A stretch of DNA of 6,287 nt from Methylovulum sp. (GTDB lineage Bacteria; Pseudomonadota; Gammaproteobacteria; Methylococcales; Methylomonadaceae): the NCBI GenBank assembly GCA_028713595.1, contig JAQTNZ010000166.1:1-6287 (forward strand), written 5' to 3'. Within the stretch, counting starts at the first letter, position 1; every line of letters begins with the position of its first letter. Position numbers and translations under genes: made by a program. This document shows, one piece after another, positions 1-5,981 of the stretch. The notes below the pieces were generated by a model, which saw only the letters and a list, made by a program, of their open reading frames with translations, was not told the origin of the DNA and made no database searches.

Positions 1-1
1 C

Positions 2-454
2 GAACGTGCCGCCGCTGCCGGACACCGCCTATTTTTATTGGGCGGTTTGCCGGATGTCGCCGCCCAAGCCGCCGCCGCTATGCAACAACGCTTTCCGGGT
101 CTTGCTGTTGTCGGCGTACAAGACGGTTTTTTTACTGACTCGGAAGAACCGCAAGTATTGGCAAAAATTAATGCCTCTGGGGCGGATATAGTGCTGGTCG
201 GATTTGGTGTGCCTAAGCAAGAATTATGGTTGGCCCATTATCGGCAGCAATTGAATCCTATTATTTGTATGGGCATAGGAGGCCTGTTCGATTATTATTC
301 AGGCCGTATTCCGCGTGCGCCGGTCTGGTTGCGCGAAATGGGCATGGAATGGGCATGGCGCTTATTGCAGGAGCCAGGCCGCATGTGGCGGCGCTATTTG
401 ATTGGCAACCCTTTATTTCTTTATCGCGTTTGGCGGCAACGCCAACAAGGATGA
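2..454 (+). CDS. WecG/TagA/CpsF-family glycosyltransferase, 3' part (5' end outside window)
   Basis: The frame is open from the first full codon at position 2, so the start lies upstream; about 150 residues are visible of a family usually near 240-250. The family transfers a sugar (often ManNAc or a related uronate) from a UDP donor to a lipid-linked acceptor at the cytoplasmic membrane. Visible family signatures, in order: LFLLGGLPDVA, the PGLAVVGVQDGFF segment, the IVLVGFGVPKQELW motif (about 209-229), the GIGGLFDYYSGRIPRAP loop, and the Arg/Trp-rich C-terminal appendage (EWAWRLLQEPGRMWRRYLIGNP) thought to help these proteins bind membrane and complete the active site. The catalytic Thr/Asp region of the family should lie upstream and cannot be checked. 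The stop is 3 nt before the next ATG, so the genes are probably one operon. The ttg at 38 is internal, not the start, because the conserved sequence continues upstream of it. The family call is firm; the sugar is unknown. Confidence 0.9.
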   Translation, partial: ERAAAAGHRLFLLGGLPDVAAQAAAAMQQRFPGLAVVGVQDGFFTDSEEPQVLAKINASGADIVLVGFGVPKQELWLAHYRQQLNPIICMGIGGLFDYYSGRIPRAPVWLREMGMEWAWRLLQEPGRMWRRYLIGNPLFLYRVWRQRQQG

Positions 455-457
455 TCC

Positions 458-1180
458 ATGAACGATGACGAGTTACGCAATGAATTGTTACGCCGTTACA
501 GCCGGCTAGGCTACCGTAGCGGCGGGGTTTCCCTGCGGATGCTGGTAAAACGCTGGCTATGGCGCAGCGTCATCGGTGGCGCTTATTTGCTCAAACGGCT
601 GATTGACATGCTGGCCGCCATTATTTTGATGATTTTGCTCACGCCCCTGTTTGTAGTGATTATGGCCTTGATTTACAAAAGTTCGCCAGGGCCGGTGTTT
701 TACAAACAGATTCGGGTTGGCCGCTGGGGCAAGTTGTTTACCATGTGGAAGTTCCGCTCCATGTATTTGGATGCCGACCAACGCCTGAAAGAAATTATGG
801 CGCAAAATGAAATGGCGGGCGGTGTGCTGTTTAAAATGAAAAATGACCCGCGCATTTTTCCGGTCGGCAAGTTCATCCGTAAAGCGTCGATTGATGAGCT
901 GCCGCAATTATGGAATGTCCTGAAAGGCGATATGTCACTGGTGGGGCCGCGTCCCGCCTTGCCGTCCGAGGTTAACCAATATTCCCTGCAAGACCGTCAA
1001 CGCTTGGAAGTTATCCCTGGTATCACTTGTATCTGGCAAGTGTCGGGGCGTTCCAATATTCCATTTCCGCAGCAAGTGCAGTTGGACGTACAGTATATCC
1101 AGTCGCAATCGGTGTGGCTGGATATTAAGCTGTTGTTGCAGACTATTCCGGCCGTGTTGCTGAGTCGGGGGGCTTACTGA
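458..1180 (+). CDS. Polyprenyl-phosphate sugar-1-phosphate transferase (bacterial sugar transferase, PglC/WbaP catalytic-domain type)
   Basis: This 240-residue protein should catalyse the first membrane step of repeat-unit synthesis, moving a sugar-1-phosphate from a nucleotide sugar to undecaprenyl phosphate on the cytoplasmic face. After a basic N-terminal stretch (1-43) comes KRLID (46-50), then a hydrophobic segment (about 51-72) broken by Pro63, as in the re-entrant helix of monotopic PglC-like enzymes. Next are SPGPVFYKQIRVG (76-88), FTMWKFRSM (94-102), DPR (130-132), the catalytic Asp146-Glu147 in SIDELPQLWNVLKGDMSLVGPRP (144-166), and PGITCIWQVSGRS (187-199). The protein lacks the multi-span N-terminal region of full-length WbaP or WcaJ, so it is the short form, with a longer N-terminal tail than PglC. 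The start is supported by AAGGA at 447-451, 6 nt before ATG. Its stop overlaps the next start (TGATG). All family motifs look intact; the sugar cannot be inferred. Confidence 0.95.
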   Translation: MNDDELRNELLRRYSRLGYRSGGVSLRMLVKRWLWRSVIGGAYLLKRLIDMLAAIILMILLTPLFVVIMALIYKSSPGPVFYKQIRVGRWGKLFTMWKFRSMYLDADQRLKEIMAQNEMAGGVLFKMKNDPRIFPVGKFIRKASIDELPQLWNVLKGDMSLVGPRPALPSEVNQYSLQDRQRLEVIPGITCIWQVSGRSNIPFPQQVQLDVQYIQSQSVWLDIKLLLQTIPAVLLSRGAY

Positions 1181-2622
1181 TGGAAGCGATTATTTTAGCC
1201 GACCGAAAAGGCCAAGAATTGTTGCCGCTCACGGACAACACCTGTATTCCCTTATTGCCGCTGGCGGGAAAAACCGTGTTGGAACATACGTTGGAAGCGT
1301 TGGTGCAAGCAGGTTTGCGGCAAGCCCATATCGTTTTGTCGCCCTATGCCGATGAAGTGAAAACCTATTTTGGCAGCGGCGAGCGTTGGGGTATGGCTTT
1401 AAGCTATAGCACCAGCCGTGGCGAAGAAGCACCCCTGCATGTGTTGGCGAGCTTGCCTAAGCCCCCCGAACCGCCGTTCTTGCTGATGCGCGGGGATGTG
1501 GTGCGCAGCAATGTGTTGGGCGAGTTCTTATTGGTGGCTGAAAAGAATTCCTCGCCCTGTCTGCAAGCCCAATTGGGTGGCTCAAACGGTTTTATCATGC
1601 TCTGCCGCGAACCGCGCCCTGCTGCCGTAGCCAATCTTTCTTGGGCACAAACCCGGCAAGCGTGTGCGCAGATTGAGCTGGCAGGGGCCCACGTTGCGGC
1701 TCTGGACTCTTTAGCGGCTTTCCATCAAGCCAATTTGGATGCCGCCGCCGGACGTATGGCCTTGTTATTGCCAGGCTTACAAACGGCGCTGGGTATGACC
1801 CAAGGCCGCAACACCCAAGCGCACCCACAAAACATCAAACAAGGCATCGCCCTGATTGGTGCTTACTGCAATATCCACCCGTCGGTGGAATTGAACGGCG
1901 AGGTGGTCATTGGCGACCATGTGATTATCGACCGTTGTGCTATCATTGCTGACAGCGTCATTTTTCCGCACAGTTATGTCGGCGAAATGGTGGAAGTGCG
2001 CAACGCCATTGTCCGTGGTAACGAATTGATCCGCGTTGATAGCGGGGCGGTGCTGAAAATCACCGACACCTTTTTGCTGGCTGATTTGACCACCAACCCC
2101 ATCCACCACGGCTTGGGCGCTGTCTATAACCGCACTATGGGCCTACTTTTATTAGCCGCCAGTTTGCCCTTGTGGGTATTGGCTGCGGTGCTGGTTATGT
2201 TGCAAAAGCCCGCTACGCCATTTGTACGCCAGCACCTGCGCGGCAACCGTATCAAACTTGACGATTTTGGTTTGCCGCAACGGACAGAGTTTACAACTTG
2301 GCAAATCCAGGTCAATGTACCGATATTACGTTTCCTGCCACGTTTGTTGGCGGTCATCAACGGAGATTTGCGGGTGATCGGTGCCTTGCCCGTCAGCGTG
2401 GAAGCTTCGGCACAACGCATGGCGGATTGGGAAAAATTTGCCGATCAAGCCCCCGCCGGTTTGTTAGGCCCTACGCAATTGCTCATCCCCACCAACGCGC
2501 CGGAGGAAGAAAAGTTGCTGAGCGATTCGTTTTATTGGGCGAATTTCAGTATCCGCCAAGATTTCCGCTATCTGGCTTTAGCTTTGCGCAGTTTGTTCTC
2601 GCGTAAATGCTGGTGGGCATAA
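1180..2622 (+). CDS. Three-part protein: nucleotidyltransferase-like + left-handed beta-helix + degenerate sugar-transferase-like domain
   Basis: The 480-residue product begins like a sugar-nucleotide pyrophosphorylase (MEAIILADRKGQELLPLTDN, then PLLPLAGKTVLEHTLEAL, GDV at 105-107). However, the usual GxGTRL loop reads RKGQEL (9-14) and the usual Lys of PKP is Ile23, so catalysis is doubtful. Residues about 218-300 contain hexapeptide-like repeats rich in I/V/G (IGAYCNIHPSVELNGEVVIG and onward), a left-handed beta-helix. Residues about 311-480 align with the preceding transferase: a hydrophobic segment 321-342 with Pro330, PFVRQHLRGNR (347-357), FTTWQIQ (371-377) for FTMWKFR, and LPRLLAVINGDLRVIGALP (386-404) for LPQLWNVLKGDMSLVGPRP. 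The catalytic Asp-Glu is replaced by Arg384-Phe385. ATG at 1180 overlaps the upstream TGA and follows a run of six G at 1167-1172, so coupled translation is likely. I infer a regulatory, scaffold or acceptor-binding role; residual enzyme activity cannot be excluded. Confidence 0.8.
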   Translation: MEAIILADRKGQELLPLTDNTCIPLLPLAGKTVLEHTLEALVQAGLRQAHIVLSPYADEVKTYFGSGERWGMALSYSTSRGEEAPLHVLASLPKPPEPPFLLMRGDVVRSNVLGEFLLVAEKNSSPCLQAQLGGSNGFIMLCREPRPAAVANLSWAQTRQACAQIELAGAHVAALDSLAAFHQANLDAAAGRMALLLPGLQTALGMTQGRNTQAHPQNIKQGIALIGAYCNIHPSVELNGEVVIGDHVIIDRCAIIADSVIFPHSYVGEMVEVRNAIVRGNELIRVDSGAVLKITDTFLLADLTTNPIHHGLGAVYNRTMGLLLLAASLPLWVLAAVLVMLQKPATPFVRQHLRGNRIKLDDFGLPQRTEFTTWQIQVNVPILRFLPRLLAVINGDLRVIGALPVSVEASAQRMADWEKFADQAPAGLLGPTQLLIPTNAPEEEKLLSDSFYWANFSIRQDFRYLALALRSLFSRKCWWA

Positions 2623-2684
2623 GGGCTGTAACACCGGATCACTGTTGTGGCCTAGGCATTTTTTAACGATACACTTAAAGTATT

Positions 2685-2690
2685 GAGAGG
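2685..2690 (+). promoter_or_regulatory. Ribosome binding site deciding the start of the RsbW-like gene
   Basis: GAGAGG lies 7 nt upstream of ATG 2698. This favours ATG 2698 over the in-frame ttg at 2683, which overlaps the site. Confidence 0.7.
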
Positions 2691-2697
2691 CTTTTGC

Positions 2698-3186
2698 ATG
2701 TCGGTGCTACCCCAAGCCAACAATGGCATCACCCTGAGCATCCGTAGCGAGGCCGGGCAAGTCTCTTTGCTCTGCGAAGCTTTGTATGCGGTATGTGTGT
2801 ACGCCAGCGGTAATACGGAATGCGCGTTAAAAGTGCAGCAAGCCGTTGCTGAAGCGCTGAACAATATCATCATCCATGCTTACCATAAGCAGCCAAACCA
2901 AGAAATTACCGTATGTTGGTCTCAGGAAGAGCGGCAACTGCGCATCCAACTCATTGACACGGGTACGGCAATGGCGTATTTACCCGTTCCGGCCTTACCT
3001 GATTTTGAGGCCGAAAACAGCCGTGGCTGGTGGATTATTGACGCTTGCGTTGATGAATATTTTTATCAGACCATCGGTGCCAGCATCGCCGGCCCCGTAC
3101 TGTATCCAGGCGGTAGCCCTGGCGACATTGCCCTGCTGGCGGCAGGGCCGCACACTAACATCTTGACCTTCTTAAAACGGTTTTAA
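2698..3186 (+). CDS. RsbW/SpoIIAB-like serine kinase (HATPase, anti-sigma-factor type)
   Basis: The 162-residue protein has the GHKL ATPase fold of partner-switching kinases, which phosphorylate a Ser/Thr on a STAS partner or hold a target protein. Seen in the sequence: the N-box helix VQQAVAEALNNIIIHAY (47-62) with Glu52 and Asn56 for Mg-ATP, the G1-box Asp87-x-Gly89 in QLIDTGTAM, a G2-like SRGWWIIDACVDEY (108-121), and the usual closing strand TNILTFLKRF. No transmembrane segment or sensor domain is present. A Gly/Pro/Ala-rich stretch (about 127-151) sits before the last strand, where RsbW-type proteins normally have a short turn. The G2 box has two Trp in place of small or aliphatic residues. 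It is followed by STAS and phosphatase genes on the same strand, which strengthens the call. The protein could equally act as an antagonist-binding ATPase on a non-sigma target. Confidence 0.85.
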   Translation: MSVLPQANNGITLSIRSEAGQVSLLCEALYAVCVYASGNTECALKVQQAVAEALNNIIIHAYHKQPNQEITVCWSQEERQLRIQLIDTGTAMAYLPVPALPDFEAENSRGWWIIDACVDEYFYQTIGASIAGPVLYPGGSPGDIALLAAGPHTNILTFLKRF

Positions 3187-3247
3187 GGCACTATTGCTAA
3201 TTAACAAAAATGGATGCTTAACATGATTATTAACGGACAAAAACACC

Positions 3248-3499
3248 ATGGCAGCGATCATGGAAAACGTCACTTTTATCGATTCCAGCACCTGTGCCAT
3301 TCTCATTTCAGCGTTCAAAGCCATGCAGCTAAAAAAAACCGGACGCTTGGTGCTGGCCGACAGTCCAGTAGTGCAGTCCTTGATCGAACTGACACGTCTG
3401 CATACTGTTTTTGAAATTTTGCCGAACCAAAAAAGCGGTATTATCGGCATTGACGGACGGGTGAAATTTGCCATCACAATCATTGGGCCAGTAAATTGA
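3248..3499 (+). CDS. Short STAS-domain protein (anti-sigma-factor antagonist type), N-terminal half of the domain missing
   Basis: This 83-residue reading frame carries the second half of a STAS domain: the strand and turn ENVTFIDSSTCAILISA (residues 6-22), with the Ser pair at the site that RsbW-type kinases phosphorylate, then a helix FKAMQLKKTG, the strand RLVLAD, the helix SPVVQSLIELTRL and HTVFEIL. RsbV/SpoIIAA proteins are about 110 residues with some 45-50 before the DSSG-like motif; here there are only about 11. The frame is closed by TGA at 3224-3226, and the other two forward frames supply no missing strands between 3187 and 3247. The ATG has only a weak upstream CGGA (3234-3237); ATG 3260 is an alternative start. 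It is either a true minimal STAS protein, a deletion product or a sequence error. The neighbours are its expected kinase and phosphatase, and its stop lies 11 nt before the next ATG. Confidence 0.7.
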   Translation: MAAIMENVTFIDSSTCAILISAFKAMQLKKTGRLVLADSPVVQSLIELTRLHTVFEILPNQKSGIIGIDGRVKFAITIIGPVN

Positions 3500-3510
3500 A
3501 CTATAAGCCT

Positions 3511-4719
3511 ATGCGTATCCTGATCGTTGAAGATGATCGCGTGAGCCGTCTCATTATTGAGCGCAGCTTACTTAAATCCGGTTATGAAACCGTTGCCGTA
3601 GATAATATCGATGCGGCTTTGCGTTGCGTTTTAGAAGGTGGCATTCAATTTGTCGTCACCGACTGGTTGATGCCTGGCGGCAACGGCACGGAGTTATGCC
3701 AAAAAATTCGCGCCTTAAATTTACCCTCGTATATTTACATTATTCTCGTAACGGCTTTGGAAGATGCCCAATCGGTGGTGCAGGGCATGGATGCGGGGGC
3801 GGATGACTTTATTCGCAAACCCGTCCTGTTCGATGAGCTCAACGCACGTATCCGTGCGGGTGAGCGGATTTTGCGCTTGGAACAGGCGCTGCTGGAAAAC
3901 AATCTGCGGCTTAGGGAGACCAGTAACCAGTTGCTTGCCGCACATGAAACGATTAACCGCGACTTGAAAATGGCGGCGGCCATGCAGCGCAATTTATTGC
4001 CTGATGCCGCCACCCAAAGCCAAGGCATCGCCATCGACTGGCTGTTCCATCCCTCCACCCATTTATCGGGCGACATTTTCAATTTTTTTCCCTTAGACGA
4101 ACGGCACTGCGGGTTTTATATCATTGACGTGGCTGGACATGGTATTGCTTCTGCTATGCAATCGTTCACGCTAAGTCGCTTGCTGTCGCCCGATACCCAC
4201 GGTGGCAGCTATCTCAAATGCCGTTCGCCCACAACACCTTACCAGCAAACCGTGCAAGCCCCGCCCGCCGTGGTCGGGGCGTTGAACCGCCAATTCCAAA
4301 CCGACATCAGCAATATTTTGTATTTCACGATGATTTATGGCGTTATTGACACCCAAGCCAAAACCCTTGAATTGTGCCAAGCCGGACACCCGGCCGCACT
4401 GTATCAGCATCATCAGCGTCCGGCGGAATTTATCGGCAAGGGCGGTTTGCCTGTCGGCATCATTGCCGAAACCTGCTATGAGGCTGTCCGCATTCATTAC
4501 CAGCCAGGTGATCGCCTGTTTTTGTATTCCGATGGTGTTACCGAATGCGAATCGCCCACTGGCGAAATGTTCGGGAGCGAGCGCTTGCATCAGGTGGTGG
4601 AGAAAACCCGTGGCTTACCCGTGGCGGAAGCCATCCGTGCTTTGGATATCGCCATCCGCTCATGGCATGGCGGCATCGGTTTTGAGGATGATATTTCCTT
4701 GCTGATGTTGGCAATGTGA
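3511..4719 (+). CDS. Response regulator fused to PP2C/SpoIIE (RsbU-like) serine phosphatase
   Basis: The 402-residue cytoplasmic protein combines a phosphorelay input with a phosphatase output that should dephosphorylate the STAS partner. The receiver domain (1-120) has the acidic pair Asp8-Asp9, phospho-acceptor Asp51 (VVTDWLMPGGNG), Thr81 and Lys103 (IRKP), so it looks functional. A probable coiled coil (about 118-160, RLEQALLENNLRLRETSNQL onward) links it to the phosphatase. The SpoIIE/PP2C-like domain (about 160-402) shows MAAAMQRNLLPD, SGDIFNFF (Asp188), IIDVAGHGIASAM (Asp206), FTMIYGVID, CQAGHPAALY, GGLPVGI, YSDGVTE (Asp341) and FEDDISLLML (Asp393-Asp394), covering the metal-binding acidic residues. 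No kinase domain is fused to it, unlike SypE of Vibrio fischeri. An in-frame ttg at 3496 overlaps the upstream stop (TTGA) and would add five residues; I prefer ATG 3511 because MRILIVEDD is the usual receiver start, though neither has a strong ribosome site. The cognate histidine kinase is not in the window. Confidence 0.93.
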   Translation: MRILIVEDDRVSRLIIERSLLKSGYETVAVDNIDAALRCVLEGGIQFVVTDWLMPGGNGTELCQKIRALNLPSYIYIILVTALEDAQSVVQGMDAGADDFIRKPVLFDELNARIRAGERILRLEQALLENNLRLRETSNQLLAAHETINRDLKMAAAMQRNLLPDAATQSQGIAIDWLFHPSTHLSGDIFNFFPLDERHCGFYIIDVAGHGIASAMQSFTLSRLLSPDTHGGSYLKCRSPTTPYQQTVQAPPAVVGALNRQFQTDISNILYFTMIYGVIDTQAKTLELCQAGHPAALYQHHQRPAEFIGKGGLPVGIIAETCYEAVRIHYQPGDRLFLYSDGVTECESPTGEMFGSERLHQVVEKTRGLPVAEAIRALDIAIRSWHGGIGFEDDISLLMLAM

Positions 4720-4828
4720 AATGGCGGGTGTCTTACGCTTGACAGTCCTAACGTGGATTCAACTTTGAAGTGCAATCCCAGGTACCATACGGCCTCTTGC
4801 GTCCGTTCAGCAAAAATATCGCATGGTA

Positions 4829-4859
4829 GGGGTAATTAGGGGGGGGCGATCAATGGGGG
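4829..4859 (+). other. G-rich tract upstream of the export gene promoter
   Basis: Three G runs stand close together: four at 4829-4832, eight at 4839-4846 and five at 4855-4859. The run of eight can be split, so a four-tract G-quadruplex is possible on the + strand with loops of about 6, 2 and 8 nt, slightly looser than the common definition. It lies in the 247-nt gap (4720-4966) in which I see no gene. It could affect promoter access or simply be compositional chance. Confidence 0.35.
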
Positions 4860-4884
4860 CATAACCCAAAGCGTAGGCCGACAC

Positions 4885-4914
4885 TTGACCCCCTTTCGCC
4901 GCTGGCCTTATGAT
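4885..4914 (+). promoter_or_regulatory. Likely sigma70-type promoter for the polysaccharide export gene
   Basis: TTGACC (4885-4890) matches the -35 consensus at five of six bases. TATGAT (4909-4914) matches the -10 at five of six, with an 18-nt spacer. Transcription would start near 4921, giving a leader of about 45 nt before ATG 4967. The start falls on a small AT-rich inverted repeat (GATTTT 4912-4917, AAAATC 4921-4926), which could be an operator or chance. This suggests that the export gene is a separate transcription unit from the signalling genes. Confidence 0.6.
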
Positions 4915-4966
4915 TTTTTTAAAATCTTACCTGCCATCATTAGGCTATTACGCTAACTAAAATGCT

Positions 4967-5974
4967 ATGACTCTATTCACCAACCGTTTGGTCATTGTTT
5001 CTGGTTGCCTGTTGCTGTCGGCCTGTGGCGCGTGGGAGCATATCCCGCCCCCCACGCCACAGGGGCAAAAGGCTTTTGCCGCGCCCGACCGTTCCACGCG
5101 TTTTTCCAATATCAGCGCGGTGGAAGCGTTTAAGACTGACACCCAAAACATCACCGATTATTTGTTGTATGATGGTGACGACATCAATATTGAAGTCATC
5201 GGTAGGCCGGAATTGTCAGGGATGCAACGCATCGGCCCGGACGGCAAAGTCACCTTGTCGGTGGTCGGTTCGGTATCGGTGCGTAACCTGACCCGCGAAC
5301 AGGCGGCCGCGACCATCAACCAAGCCTTATCGCCGTATTATCTGAACATCTACACCACGGTGCGCGTGGAACATTACAATTCCAACCGTGTCATTATCAT
5401 TGGCCGTGTCGAACATCCGGGCGAATTGCAGTTCAACACGCCGCCCAATTTGCTGGACATTCTGGCGCAAGCGGGCGGGATGCCCTTGTTGCGCAAAGAA
5501 CAAGTGCTGACGCGCTGCGCCATTATCCGCAAAGAAAAAATCCTTTGGATAGACCTGACCCGCTTGCTGACCGGCGACACCAGCCTGAACGTGCCGCTGC
5601 AACGCAATGACGTGGTCTACATCCCCGATGCCACCGACACCTCGGTGTTCGTGCTGGGTGCGGTCAATGCCCCAGGGGTGTTCCGCCTCACCCCGCAAAT
5701 GTCGTTTATGGATGCCTTGGCGGGGGCGGGCGGCCTGACCAAAGACGGCAATTCCCATGCAATCCACCTGATCCGCCCCAGTGCCAACGCCAACATGCAA
5801 ATCGACATCAGCGACTTGCTAAAGCCTAACGGCCAATTGAATGTCGCCATCAATGAAGGTGACATTATCTATGTGCCTAGACACACTATCAGTAAAATTG
5901 GCTATATGGTACAACAGCTCAACCCGTTCAGCACCTTATTCACCATTAGCCAACTGGGCGCGGTAATCCCTTAA
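4967..5974 (+). CDS. Polysaccharide export outer-membrane lipoprotein (Wza-like, Poly_export + SLBB domains)
   Basis: The 335-residue product should form the periplasmic and outer-membrane channel through which the polymer leaves the cell. A lipoprotein signal peptide (1-19) ends in the lipobox LSAC with Cys20 as the lipidated residue. After a Pro-rich linker comes the Poly_export domain (about 62-137): YLLYDGDDINIEVIGRPELSG, then PDGKVTLSVVGSVSVRNLTREQA and the IYTTVRVEHYNS strand. Two SLBB-type beta-grasp units follow: about 141-220 (RVIIIGRVEHPGELQF, LLDILAQAGG, NDVVYIP) and 226-305 (SVFVLGAVNAPGVFRL, FMDALAGAGG, EGDIIYVPR). The tail is short (306-335) and less clearly a Wza outer-membrane helix. 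The start is set by the signal peptide; no clear ribosome site precedes it, and a tiny ATG-CTA-TGA frame at 4962-4970 overlaps it. A promoter is proposed at 4885-4914. The partner co-polymerase (Wzc type) is not visible and may lie beyond the intron. Confidence 0.93.
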   Translation: MTLFTNRLVIVSGCLLLSACGAWEHIPPPTPQGQKAFAAPDRSTRFSNISAVEAFKTDTQNITDYLLYDGDDINIEVIGRPELSGMQRIGPDGKVTLSVVGSVSVRNLTREQAAATINQALSPYYLNIYTTVRVEHYNSNRVIIIGRVEHPGELQFNTPPNLLDILAQAGGMPLLRKEQVLTRCAIIRKEKILWIDLTRLLTGDTSLNVPLQRNDVVYIPDATDTSVFVLGAVNAPGVFRLTPQMSFMDALAGAGGLTKDGNSHAIHLIRPSANANMQIDISDLLKPNGQLNVAINEGDIIYVPRHTISKIGYMVQQLNPFSTLFTISQLGAVIP

Positions 5975-5981
5975 TCCGGGC

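Noticed and set aside
2650..2664. Palindrome GCCTAGGC followed by six T, resembling a terminator
   Set aside because: The palindrome has no loop; a hairpin would keep only about two base pairs, too weak for an intrinsic terminator.
2645..2673. Possible promoter TTGTGG / GATACA ahead of the kinase gene
   Set aside because: Only about half of each hexamer matches consensus, so I do not call it; the kinase may be read from upstream.
3214..3414. A 66-codon frame overlapping the STAS gene in another frame
   Set aside because: Its translation has no domain features and is His/Ser rich, while the overlapping frame has clear STAS motifs.
4739..4767. Perfect -35 hexamer TTGACA at 4739-4744 just after the phosphatase gene
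   Set aside because: At 16-18 nt spacing the candidate -10 sequences (around 4761-4767) match the consensus poorly, so it is weaker overall than the 4885-4914 promoter.
4912..4926. GATTTT/AAAATC hairpin as a terminator of the phosphatase transcript
   Set aside because: The stem is almost all A-T and is not followed by a T run; it lies at the predicted transcription start instead.
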